Source: an uncultured Bacteroidales bacterium (GTDB taxonomy: Bacteria > Bacteroidota > Bacteroidia > Bacteroidales > F082). Taken from it: 64,000 bases of DNA. How positions within the stretch are numbered: the first letter of the stretch is position 1; each line of letters starts with the position of its first letter. The notes under the pieces were generated by a model. That model searched no databases, was not told the DNA's origin, and saw only the letters and a program-made list of their open reading frames with translations. The stretch lies in contig ONKQ01000002.1 in assembly GCA_900318465.1 (NCBI GenBank), positions 1 to 64,000 on the forward strand, read 5' to 3'. The position numbers and the translations under genes are program-made. Below are positions 17,209 to 25,894 of this stretch, piece by piece.

Positions 17209-17988
17209 ATGAGAAGCAAAATCGTTGCAGGAAACTGGAAAATGAACCTCACTTTTGATGAGGCGCAAACTTTGGTCGACGACATCCTCGACCGCCTTGA
17301 TGAACAGGAAGAGATGAACTGCGAAGTCATCATCTGCCCGCCGTATCCCTATCTTGAGTTGCTCACCGACTTTGAATTTGACGAGCAGCGTTTCAACGTG
17401 GGTGCACAGAATTGCAGTGCCTACGATAAAGGCGCCTACACAGGTGATGTTTCGGCCAAGATGCTGAAATCCATCGATGTGGATTATTGCATCATCGGTC
17501 ACAGCGAGAGAAGGAAATACTTCGGCGAGACCAATGAGGTGTTGGCTGAGAAGATCAATCGCGTGATTGAAAACAACATTTCTCCCATCTATTGCGTCGG
17601 TGAGGTGTTGGAGGAGCGCGAGGCCGGTCGTCATTTCGATGTGGTGCGTGAGCAGTTGGAAAAAGGTTTGTTCCACTTGGACGGTGATGCCATTTACGAT
17701 GCCATTATCGCCTACGAACCCGTTTGGGCAATCGGTACGGGAAAGACCGCCACGCCGGAACAAGCTCAAGAGATGCATGCCTTCATCCGTGGCTTGGTGA
17801 AAGAGCATTACGACGAGGCCACAGCCGATGAAATCCGTATCCTTTACGGCGGAAGCTGCAATGCAAAGAACGCTACTGAACTGTTTTCGCAGCCCGATGT
17901 GGACGGCGGCCTGATTGGTGGCGCTTCGCTCAAGGCTGACGATTTCGTCTCCATCTGCGTCCAAGCGTCTCAAATCGGCATGGACTGA
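17209..17988 (+). CDS. tpiA: Triosephosphate isomerase
   Basis: A 259-residue cytosolic TIM-barrel enzyme interconverting dihydroxyacetone phosphate and glyceraldehyde 3-phosphate. Key landmarks are GNWKMN near the N-terminus with the catalytic Lys, IGHSERRKYFGE with the catalytic His, AYEPVWAIGTGKTATPEQAQ with the catalytic Glu and the flexible loop, and ILYGGSCNAKNA for phosphate binding. Length is normal. Its TGA overlaps the ATG of prmA (TGATG), so the two are likely co-translated. Confidence 0.97.
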   Translation: MRSKIVAGNWKMNLTFDEAQTLVDDILDRLDEQEEMNCEVIICPPYPYLELLTDFEFDEQRFNVGAQNCSAYDKGAYTGDVSAKMLKSIDVDYCIIGHSERRKYFGETNEVLAEKINRVIENNISPIYCVGEVLEEREAGRHFDVVREQLEKGLFHLDGDAIYDAIIAYEPVWAIGTGKTATPEQAQEMHAFIRGLVKEHYDEATADEIRILYGGSCNAKNATELFSQPDVDGGLIGGASLKADDFVSICVQASQIGMD

Positions 17989-18818
17989 TGAAGACCTTGG
18001 AATACACTTTTTCAGTGCCTTCATCCGACATCCAACATGATATGTTGATCACGATGCTGGCCGATATGGGTTTTGACTCGTTCATGGACGATGATTTTGG
18101 CTTAAAGGCTTATCGTTCAGCAGAATGTCGTGATGATTTGGCAGTTGAAGGGTTGTTGGCAGAACCTGCATTTTTTGGCATTCAACTCTTGAATGTGGCC
18201 GAAATGCCCGACAAAGACTGGAACGAGTTGTGGGAAGCCTCATACCAGCCGGTGGTGGTCAACGAGCGTTGTCGCGTGAGGGCGCCGTTCCATGAACCTG
18301 ATTCTCGTTTCGAGTTCGACTTGGTCATTGAACCAAAGATGTCTTTCGGCACTGCTAACCATGAAACTACATCGCAAATCATTTCCTTGATGTTGGAAAC
18401 TGACTTTCAGGGGAAAGATGTGCTCGATATGGGTAGTGGTACAGCGGTGTTGGCGATTTTGGCCAAAAAACTGGGCGCAAGACATACTGTGGCCATTGAC
18501 AACGACGAATGGGCATACCGTAACGCATTTACCAACTGTGAGTTGAACGGAGTTACTGACATCGAAATCATTTTGGGTGACGCCTCTGCCATCAAGGGTA
18601 GTTTCGATGTGGTGTTGGCCAATATCAACCGCAATATCTTGCTTCGCGATATGCACCATTATGTGGCTGCGATGAATCCTAGTGCACATATCTTTTTCAG
18701 TGGGTTTTATACCGAAGATTTGGAAAGCATCAAAGCGGAAGCCGAGCGATTGGGCTTGCGCTATTGCCGCCATTTGAGCCGCAACAATTGGGTTGCGGTT
18801 GAGTTTGTGAAGAATTGA
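17988..18818 (+). CDS. prmA: Ribosomal protein L11 methyltransferase
   Basis: A 276-residue class I SAM-dependent methyltransferase. The SAM-binding motif is DMGSGTAVLAILAKKLGA (about residues 145-162), followed by the acidic AIDND, and LANINRNILLRDM is the PrmA-specific catalytic loop. The N-terminal 100 residues form the L11-binding domain seen in the family. It trimethylates ribosomal protein L11. Translation is probably coupled to tpiA through the overlapping stop and start. The large exported protein gene follows 16 bases later and may be in the same transcript. Confidence 0.92.
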   Translation: MKTLEYTFSVPSSDIQHDMLITMLADMGFDSFMDDDFGLKAYRSAECRDDLAVEGLLAEPAFFGIQLLNVAEMPDKDWNELWEASYQPVVVNERCRVRAPFHEPDSRFEFDLVIEPKMSFGTANHETTSQIISLMLETDFQGKDVLDMGSGTAVLAILAKKLGARHTVAIDNDEWAYRNAFTNCELNGVTDIEIILGDASAIKGSFDVVLANINRNILLRDMHHYVAAMNPSAHIFFSGFYTEDLESIKAEAERLGLRYCRHLSRNNWVAVEFVKN

Positions 18819-18834
18819 TAAATCATTGAACGAC

Positions 18835-21800
18835 ATGAAGAAAGGAATCCTTCTTACCGCACTGCTTCTACTGACGGGAATGACCGTAGTTAGGGCGCAA
18901 GCGTTTTTTTCGACCGACAAGACCGCGTTTTTCGACGAGTTGTCGGCCTATCTGAATACGGGCACCTCAAAGCAAGAACGCGACGAGGCCGCCGAGATGA
19001 TGGGCAACCTCGCTGACGTGTGGAATACTTATTACACGGGACAAGACGCGGCCACCGTGATTCGTCTGTGTGAGCTGTTTCATGCAAAGAGTGGGGCGCG
19101 AGCATACTCCAATGTATTCAATTTCACGGAGTTGGTGCTTCGCGTGCCTATTTGCGGATTGTCGTATCAGGACGTGTCCAATTGGTTGGCTTACACCGAT
19201 GCGAAGGCCCAAAATTCAATGAACGGCATGGAGAAATACCTTGCCTCATGTCGGGGGATTTTTGTCGAAAAGACGTTGTCTTCGAAAGGCAACTCGAAAT
19301 GGACGCTGAAAGAGGCCAAGATTGGGTTCCCTTCCAAAGATGAGTTTCGACTGACGGCCAATGGCAACTTGTCGTTGGTTTCGCAGAAAGACGAGTCGAT
19401 GCTCAAGCAGACCCACGGCACTTTTTTCCTTGACAACAACCGTTGGGAGGGCAGCGGGGGAAGTGCCGACTGGTCGAGGTTTGACATATCGCCAGAAAAG
19501 GCGTATGTTACGCTACCTGAGCATTATACGTTGAATTTGAGCCATTCCGAATATGCTATCGACTCGGTGCTTTTTTACGACAAGCAGTATTTTAAGGAGG
19601 CTATTCTGGGGCGTTTCGAGGACAAGGTTTTGGTGAACGCGCCAAACGAAAAGACGATGTTTCCACGAGTGCGGTCGTATCGCTCCGACTACGTGATTCC
19701 AAACATTCTGAAAAACATTGATTTTGAGGGCGGTATCGGCATGATGGGCAATCAGGTCGATGTGTTTGGCGGTGTGGAGAACAAGGCTGTTTTCAGGTTT
19801 CGGCAGGGAAGCGAGGAGATTGTTCGCGTTGAAGCCCAGCGTTTTGTGATGTCGATGGAGGAATTGTTGGTTTCTGACCACGTTTCGATGCGTGTCTACC
19901 TGAACGACACGACCGAGATGGGCATCGTCTCCGATTCCATCTATCACAACGATTTGGGGTTCCGCTACAACAACCAAAACCGCACGATGATGATTTATCG
20001 CTCGGAAAAGGATTATGGCGATGCGCCTTTCCATGACTATTTTCACGGCGTTGACATTTTCGTTGAGGCCATGTATTGGAACATTGATGGTAATGTGGTG
20101 GATTTCAGGCGAATGGAAGGCGTCAATCCGCGAAGCGAAGGTGAGTTGATGAGCGTCAACTATTTCCGTAACGATGACTTTGAGATGCTGCGAGGCCTTG
20201 ACGGGACTCATCCCATGATCAGGCTTGAGAAGTTCCTGAAAAGCAACTATGGCGACAATCCCAATTTCTTTTATGTTGTCGATTTTGCCGCTTATCTACA
20301 ATTCCCTATCGAGCAGGTGATTTCCATGCTATTGCGCTTGCAGTCAGAGGGTTATATCGAGTATTATGCCGACAACAAAACCGCTTTGGTCTTGCCTCGT
20401 TTCTATGATGTGATTGAGTCGTCGCGAGAGAACATCGACTATGATGTGATTGCTTTCCATACGGTCACGACTGGCCGTCAGCCCAACGTGCGCTTGGATT
20501 TAAACACCAACGACTTGCTTGTGTTTGGCATCACTTCCGAGATTAATGGCGTAGAAGCTTCGGCCATTTCCTTGAGCGATCGCAAGCATGTGGTCATCGT
20601 TCCCGACAACGGGCGCATCACCTTGAAGCGCAACCATGATTTCAGTTTTTCCGGCGGAATCCTCGCGGGTATGTTTGAGTTTTTCACCAAGGATAGTGAG
20701 TTCAATTATGAGGATTTCACCATCAACATGAACAAGATTGACTCGTTGCGTTTCTATGCTCGCGATGGCCGTCAAATCATTCCTATTGATGGTACCCTTG
20801 AACGGTTGAAAGGCCGCTTGGAGATTGACCGAGGTGACAACAAGTCAAGCCGTTACAACACGCCGGAATACCCGATTTTCCATAGTGATGCCGAGGGCTT
20901 CAAGTTCTATCGCAAAATCAACGGAGGCGTGTTCCATCCGGGTAGTGTCGACTCGGTGATGACTTCCGACGACCTCAAAGGCAAGTTCTATTACAGCCTC
21001 TATCCTTTTGTGATTGACAGTCTTAACGACCTCTCTATGCGTAAGGTACGCTTCGAAGGCGAGCTGGTTTCGGCGGATATTTTGCCCAAAATTGTTGAGC
21101 CGCTTGTGGTGATGGACGACTACAGTTTGGGTTTTGATCATCAGATTGGCCAGAATGAAACCGAGTCCTATCCCATGTATGGCGATTTGGGTAGGCTCCA
21201 CAACACGGTTCATCTCTCGTCGAGCGGGTTTTTCGGTAATGGTCAATTGGACTATCAGACCGCCACGATTAATTCAGACGTTTTCCTGATTTACATGGAC
21301 TCTGTTACGGCAATCACCAACCAATTCAAGATGGTGCCAAGGGCCGATGGCACGATGTATCCGACGGCCAACGCCAATGCGCTTCGAATGAAGTGGGACG
21401 TGCGCAAGCCTGAACTGACCACAGAAACCATCGACAACCCAATCTGCCTGTATGGAGACACGTATTTTTCAGGAAAGACCACATTGACGCCAGAGGGCTA
21501 TTCAGCCGACGGGCAGCTTAAGTATGGCCTCACTGAGTTTGATTCTGACCATTTTGCGTTTGATGCACGAACCTTTGTGGCCGACTCAGCTGATTTTATG
21601 CTCTATTCCGCTGATACTTCAACTGTTGCATTCTCGGCAACCAACTATCGCGCCAATATGGATTTCGATGCTGAGAAGGTGACATACGACTACCTCGACC
21701 AGAGGAGTAACCTTGACTTCCCGATGAACCAATACATCTGTTTGCTCAAGGAGGCCGAGTGGGATATGGCCACCAACAGCTTGCATGTCTACAACCCTGT

Positions 21801-23406
21801 AGAATCCTTCGGCGACTATGCCAACGCCACTACGCATGAGGAACTTTTGGCTATCCATAGCAACGCATCCAAGTTCATTTCGTTGGTTCCTGGCCAGGAC
21901 TCGTTGCAGTTCTACAGCATGAGTGCCGAATACGATATGACCAACTACGTCATTCATGCCCACGACGTGAAAATCATCCGTGTGGCTGATGCAGCGGTGT
22001 TTCCTTACACCCACGATGTCGACATTGATGCCGAATCGAAGTTGGAGCCAGTGAGGGGCGATCTTTTGGCCGACACGCTTAATGCCTATTATCTCTATAA
22101 GGATGCCGTGGTCAACATTCATGGCCGCAATTATTACGAGGCGCAAGGCGTTTGGGACTATACCAATGCCGAAGGCGTGAGCATCCCGATTCAAATGGAC
22201 ACGATTGTGCCGGTGCAAGGCGTGACGCACGGTTATGCCAATATTGAAGCAGCATCGGAGTTTAAGTTGAGCAATCAGTTCGGTTTTCATGGCCGGTTGA
22301 CTTTGGATGCCACCGAACAGTTGGGCTATTTCGACGGAAAGTATACCATGTTGGGCTTTGAGGAGCCTGCGTCCTTTGATACCACAGCCTCCCTTAAACG
22401 TGGGTTTGTTTCGGCAACCCATATCAATCCTGCTTCCATCCGCATTCCCATTGATATGAATCGCATCCGCGAGGAGGAACCAAATATGTGCAATGGCCTC
22501 TATTATGAGTTGGCTATTGATGGCGGCTTTTTCGGAGCCTTCCTCACGCCGCGTGAGGGGAGAGCCAATACCGATGAGGCGTTTCCTGCCAATGGAATCC
22601 TGTGGTTTGATGCTGACAGCCTGCGTTTTGAGGTGACCGACACCACACAATTCGATACAAGGCTCCAGCTTGATTCACGCGGTGTCATTACGGGTCACGG
22701 CACGACCGACTTGGGCTTCGACACGCCTTTGGTCAAGTTTGCCGTGCATGGCGACTATACGCAATATCCCAATGACAGCCTCACGTTGCAAGGTATCAAT
22801 GTGCTCAACGTTCCCGTGTTCGACGACAAGGCGATGGAAGCCATGGCCGAGGTTTACGCCAATGCGGTGGGTATGTCCATCGACCTGACGCAGACCAATT
22901 ATCTGCCCTATTTCCGTTCAGAGAACAATGCGGAGAAGACCGAGGAGTTGCAGCACAACATTGAGCTTTCAGGTGGCTACCCTGAGATGCGGTCTTCCGA
23001 TTTCTATAGTCAGACCATCGTCATTCCCGACTTGAAAATGGTTTGGAACGACCAGCTTCGTGCCTTCATTTCGGTGGGGAAAATCGGTTTGGGCAATTTT
23101 GGCAACCACATTGTGAACAAATATGTCGATGGCTATGTAATGTTTGACCGTCGTTTGGGCAACATCACGTATTTCTTCCAAAACGACATGTTTTTGACAT
23201 ACATTAATTACAACTGCGGTGATGGGCAGTTCCAAGTGCATTGCACTTACTCAGACATCAACCAACGCTTGTCGGAGATGAAGGAAAAGAATCGTACCCG
23301 TTCCAACAAGGAAGGAAAATTCCAATATGTAGCGGTGCCTTACGAGTCGATGCTCGATTTCCTCAACCGTTTGAAATATGCTGGCATCAGCAATGGGGGA
23401 TTCTGA
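18835..23406 (+). CDS. Very large exported protein, function unknown
   Basis: A 1523-residue protein with a clear signal peptide (MKKGILLTALLLLTGMTVVRAQ). The N-terminal 100 residues look helical; the rest is predominantly beta, with many short strands separated by acidic turns and recurrent patterns such as DSVLFYDKQYF, RVYLNDTTEMGIVSDS, DSLRFYARDGRQI and DSLQFYSMSAEYD. There is no C-terminal barrel signature and no type IX sorting domain. An amidst-membrane or periplasmic scaffold, perhaps of the kind used in lipid or LPS handling, is possible but speculative. I do not recognise a Pfam family. The ATG at 18835 is chosen over a TTG at 18826. It lies between prmA and dnaN. Confidence 0.7.
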   Translation: MKKGILLTALLLLTGMTVVRAQAFFSTDKTAFFDELSAYLNTGTSKQERDEAAEMMGNLADVWNTYYTGQDAATVIRLCELFHAKSGARAYSNVFNFTELVLRVPICGLSYQDVSNWLAYTDAKAQNSMNGMEKYLASCRGIFVEKTLSSKGNSKWTLKEAKIGFPSKDEFRLTANGNLSLVSQKDESMLKQTHGTFFLDNNRWEGSGGSADWSRFDISPEKAYVTLPEHYTLNLSHSEYAIDSVLFYDKQYFKEAILGRFEDKVLVNAPNEKTMFPRVRSYRSDYVIPNILKNIDFEGGIGMMGNQVDVFGGVENKAVFRFRQGSEEIVRVEAQRFVMSMEELLVSDHVSMRVYLNDTTEMGIVSDSIYHNDLGFRYNNQNRTMMIYRSEKDYGDAPFHDYFHGVDIFVEAMYWNIDGNVVDFRRMEGVNPRSEGELMSVNYFRNDDFEMLRGLDGTHPMIRLEKFLKSNYGDNPNFFYVVDFAAYLQFPIEQVISMLLRLQSEGYIEYYADNKTALVLPRFYDVIESSRENIDYDVIAFHTVTTGRQPNVRLDLNTNDLLVFGITSEINGVEASAISLSDRKHVVIVPDNGRITLKRNHDFSFSGGILAGMFEFFTKDSEFNYEDFTINMNKIDSLRFYARDGRQIIPIDGTLERLKGRLEIDRGDNKSSRYNTPEYPIFHSDAEGFKFYRKINGGVFHPGSVDSVMTSDDLKGKFYYSLYPFVIDSLNDLSMRKVRFEGELVSADILPKIVEPLVVMDDYSLGFDHQIGQNETESYPMYGDLGRLHNTVHLSSSGFFGNGQLDYQTATINSDVFLIYMDSVTAITNQFKMVPRADGTMYPTANANALRMKWDVRKPELTTETIDNPICLYGDTYFSGKTTLTPEGYSADGQLKYGLTEFDSDHFAFDARTFVADSADFMLYSADTSTVAFSATNYRANMDFDAEKVTYDYLDQRSNLDFPMNQYICLLKEAEWDMATNSLHVYNPVESFGDYANATTHEELLAIHSNASKFISLVPGQDSLQFYSMSAEYDMTNYVIHAHDVKIIRVADAAVFPYTHDVDIDAESKLEPVRGDLLADTLNAYYLYKDAVVNIHGRNYYEAQGVWDYTNAEGVSIPIQMDTIVPVQGVTHGYANIEAASEFKLSNQFGFHGRLTLDATEQLGYFDGKYTMLGFEEPASFDTTASLKRGFVSATHINPASIRIPIDMNRIREEEPNMCNGLYYELAIDGGFFGAFLTPREGRANTDEAFPANGILWFDADSLRFEVTDTTQFDTRLQLDSRGVITGHGTTDLGFDTPLVKFAVHGDYTQYPNDSLTLQGINVLNVPVFDDKAMEAMAEVYANAVGMSIDLTQTNYLPYFRSENNAEKTEELQHNIELSGGYPEMRSSDFYSQTIVIPDLKMVWNDQLRAFISVGKIGLGNFGNHIVNKYVDGYVMFDRRLGNITYFFQNDMFLTYINYNCGDGQFQVHCTYSDINQRLSEMKEKNRTRSNKEGKFQYVAVPYESMLDFLNRLKYAGISNGGF

Positions 23407-23500
23407 AATTTCACTTTTTTTCGATAAAATATGTTGACGTGTTGCAAATATTCGTAATTTTACAACCTCAAAATTTGAATGATAAATAATACATAATACG

Positions 23501-24625
23501 ATGAAATTCATAGTATCAAGCATCAAATTGTTGAAGAGCCTGCAAGCCTTGAGCGGTGTCATCGGCTCGAAAAACACTCTACCCATCTTGGACGACTTTC
23601 TGTTCCATTTAGACGAGAACCAGCTGAAAATCACCTCGTCGGATCTTGACGTGACCATGACCGTTAGCCTTGTTCCCGAAATGGTGGAAGGCACTGGCGA
23701 AGTGACCATTCCGGCCCGCCTGCTTCTTGAAATCATGAAGAACTTCCCCGATGTGCCGATTACCGTGTCGGTCGACAACAACACCTTGGCTGTGGAGTTG
23801 ATTGCAGGCGAAGGTCGCTATAAACTGGCAGGCCATAAGAGCGATGAGTTCCCGCAGTTGCCAGTGATGGCCGAGACCTCGGTTTGGGAGATTCCTGCCA
23901 ATGTTTTGGCCACAGGTTTTGAGAAGACCGTCTTTGCTACTGGAATGGATGAGATTCGTCCCATCATGTCGGGTGTGCTGATGGAGATGACGGAGAACTT
24001 CCTCACCTTTGTCGCAACCGATGCCCATAAATTGGTGCGTTATCGCCGAACCGATGTCAAGTCGGATGTGGTGGCCTCGTTCATCATGCCGAAGAAGCCT
24101 ATTAATCAGTTGAAGAGCATCCTTGCGACGCTTGCCGACGAGCCTGTGCGCATTGAGTTCAACAAGACCAATGCTTCATACGTGTTCGGCGACTACCAGC
24201 TGATTTGCCGTCTCATTGAAGGCCGCTATCCCAACTACGATGCCGTCATTCCGAAACAGAACCCCAACCACCTGACCATCGACCGCCAGATGTTCTTGTC
24301 GGCCATCCGTCGTGTGGCAGTGTTCTCCAGCAAGGCAACCCATCAGGTGCGTTTCCGCATTGCAGGACAGGAACTTACTCTTACCGCCGAAGACATCGAT
24401 TTCTACAACGAAGCCAAGGAACGTCTCTCGTGCAGCTACGAGGGCGACGACATGGAAATCGGCTTCAACTCGCGCTTCCTGCAAGAGATGCTCGGCAACT
24501 TCGACTCTGAGACCATCAAGATCGACATGTCGGCTCCCAACCGCGCGGGCATCATCACCCCCGTCGACAACGAAAATGAGTCTGAAGACCTGCTGATGCT
24601 GCTCATGCCGGTGATGTTGAACTAA
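23501..24625 (+). CDS. dnaN: DNA polymerase III beta sliding clamp
   Basis: A 374-residue cytosolic protein of normal length with the three-domain clamp layout. Landmarks: MKFIVSSIKLLKSLQALSGV, NTLPILDDFLFHL, MDEIRPIMSGVLMEM, the region TDAHKLVRYRR, GRYPNYDAVIP and the C-terminal LLMLLMPVML. It forms a ring that tethers DNA polymerase to DNA and recruits repair proteins. A weak -7 element (TAATTTTA, 23455-23462) lies upstream and a strong hairpin terminator follows at 24651. It is not next to dnaA in this window. Confidence 0.97.
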   Translation: MKFIVSSIKLLKSLQALSGVIGSKNTLPILDDFLFHLDENQLKITSSDLDVTMTVSLVPEMVEGTGEVTIPARLLLEIMKNFPDVPITVSVDNNTLAVELIAGEGRYKLAGHKSDEFPQLPVMAETSVWEIPANVLATGFEKTVFATGMDEIRPIMSGVLMEMTENFLTFVATDAHKLVRYRRTDVKSDVVASFIMPKKPINQLKSILATLADEPVRIEFNKTNASYVFGDYQLICRLIEGRYPNYDAVIPKQNPNHLTIDRQMFLSAIRRVAVFSSKATHQVRFRIAGQELTLTAEDIDFYNEAKERLSCSYEGDDMEIGFNSRFLQEMLGNFDSETIKIDMSAPNRAGIITPVDNENESEDLLMLLMPVMLN

Positions 24626-24650
24626 GTAATAAGGGAATAGGCTATTATGA

Positions 24651-24680
24651 AAAACCAGCGGAAATCTCCGCTGGTTTTTT
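24651..24680 (+). terminator. Rho-independent terminator after dnaN
   Basis: AACCAGCGGA (24653-24662) pairs perfectly with TCCGCTGGTT (24667-24676) with a four-base loop and is followed by a T-run. A-residues precede the stem, so it can also work for the convergent leftward gene at 24721. Confidence 0.9.
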
Positions 24681-24720
24681 AATTCCTATTATTTTATTCT
24701 GCGATTTCTGAATGAAATCA

Positions 24721-25503
24721 TCACTTCACTTCAACAGTCGTAGTTCCAACAATGGTTACCGGGATGCTCATGCCTTGCTCGTTGAGAGTCATGGAGATAT
24801 TGGACTTCGTGCTGCTGTTTGTCGTCAGGCCTGTATTCGGATTGATGCTTGCTGTGCCAGTATAGGTGCCTGTCACATCCGTTGATTCAACACTTCCAGT
24901 GATATTGACATCGACGCTTTTCTTTGAGATGGCAGTAACGGTGTAGGTCATGTTGGAATTGATTTCTGTGCCACCTACTTCCTGTTTCTTATTGAATGTC
25001 CAAGTGCTGCCTACGGTCAGTTCCTCTTCGGGAAGTTCAACGATGGCTGCACCCAATTGGCTCATTTCAAGTTCAATAGAGTCAACGATATGGCCTAAAG
25101 CATTGTAAGTGATGTTGGTCGGCTTTTTGATGTGTTTCTCTATCTCTTGGGTTTGTCCTGCAAGCATGGGGCTGGTCTTTTCGGGATGATCGGAATCGTA
25201 TTCCATCTTCATGCCCATAGATGACATGGTCATCTTGATGGCTTCGATTTGTGTTTCGAAGGTGGCTTGGTTAGCAGTGACCTCTTTTGCTGTAAAGGTC
25301 TGTCTGGTTTCCATGTTTTGGGATTGGTTCATGGTTTGTCCCTGCACTTCCATCATCATCATCATGTTTGCTTTTGTGGTGATGGTGTAGGTTTTGTCTT
25401 GTTGCGGACGGAGCCTAAGTGTTACGCCGTCCTTGGCCACGAATGAAAGCATTGCCAATCCGATGAAGACCAGCAACATAGGGGTAAGGTGTTTCTTTTT
25501 CAT
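24721..25503 (-). CDS. Exported DUF6263-like protein
   Basis: A 260-residue protein with an N-terminal hydrophobic signal segment (MKKKHLTPMLLVFIGLAMLSFV). The mature part has a Met-rich run (ANMMMMMEVQGQTMNQSQNM), then beta-rich sequence with EELTVGSTWTFNKKQEVGG and a C-terminal TYTGTASINPNTGLTTNSST. The pattern of a property conserved around GSTW and an oriented final beta-sheet fits DUF6263, a family of unknown function. A minus-strand -7 element TACTTTTG lies at 25562-25569. It is a single-gene unit, convergent with dnaN. Confidence 0.65.
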   Translation of the reverse strand: MKKKHLTPMLLVFIGLAMLSFVAKDGVTLRLRPQQDKTYTITTKANMMMMMEVQGQTMNQSQNMETRQTFTAKEVTANQATFETQIEAIKMTMSSMGMKMEYDSDHPEKTSPMLAGQTQEIEKHIKKPTNITYNALGHIVDSIELEMSQLGAAIVELPEEELTVGSTWTFNKKQEVGGTEINSNMTYTVTAISKKSVDVNITGSVESTDVTGTYTGTASINPNTGLTTNSSTKSNISMTLNEQGMSIPVTIVGTTTVEVK

Positions 25504-25607
25504 TGCTTTGAATTTTTGTTGATGATTAGTTAGTTTGATGATTCATATTAATTATTAGGTGCAAAAGTACCAAAAAATATCATTCTATGGATGGAAAAAT
25601 TGCTTGT

Positions 25608-25655
25608 TTTGACAATGCGCAACCATAGACCCCCCAAAATCTTTGACAATGCGCA
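25608..25655 (+). repeat. Two direct copies of TTTGACAATGCGCA
   Basis: Identical 14-base copies at 25608-25621 and 25642-25655, 34 bases apart start to start. The spacing equals that of the three-copy iteron array further downstream at 25793-25880. Confidence 0.7.
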
Positions 25656-25663
25656 GGGATGAC

Positions 25664-25735
25664 GCAAAAAAAAGCCGCCCCAATCGGAGCGGCTCGTTGT
25701 TCTAAATTATTCTGCGGATTCTGCGTGAGAAAAAT
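25664..25735 (-). terminator. Orphan leftward terminator-like repeat (copy of the pckA 3' region)
   Basis: On the minus strand, AGCCGC (25689-25694) pairs with GCGGCT (25673-25678) and is followed by eight T residues, a good terminator. The block up to 25735, including CAATCGGAG, CTCGTTGTTCT and TTCTGCGGATTCTGCGTGA, is repeated at 27251-27320 downstream of pckA. No leftward gene ends here; the nearest to the right is pckA, 1.6 kb away beyond the ATPase gene. Confidence 0.6.
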
Positions 25736-25792
25736 CAAAAATCTGGCTCATTAGCACTGTGGTTTCTGTTTTTTTTGTTTCTTTGCAGCCGG

Positions 25793-25880
25793 TTATCCCT
25801 TGAAAAGGTGTATGGAAATGGTAAACTTATCCCTTGAAAAGGTGTATAGAACGGGTTGCTTTATCCCTTGAAAAGGTGCA
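25793..25880 (+). repeat. Iteron array 1 (three copies, 34-base period)
   Basis: TTATCCCTTGAAAAGGTGTA starts at 25793, 25827 and 25861, exactly 34 bases apart; the third copy ends GCA instead of GTA. The core CCTT-GA-AAGG is a small palindrome. The array stops 14 bases before the ATPase start at 25895. A period near three DNA turns suggests a protein bound on one face. The same layout precedes the ATPase at 48167. Confidence 0.9.
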
Positions 25881-25894
25881 AAATATTGAAAATC

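Noticed and set aside
21619-22650. Leftward open frame of 343 codons
   Set aside because: Antisense to the large exported protein gene, which has a signal peptide and consistent codon use.
25793-25880. Short CRISPR-like array
   Set aside because: The 20-base repeats with 14-base gaps are too short for CRISPR repeats and spacers, there are only three copies and no cas genes; iterons explain them better.
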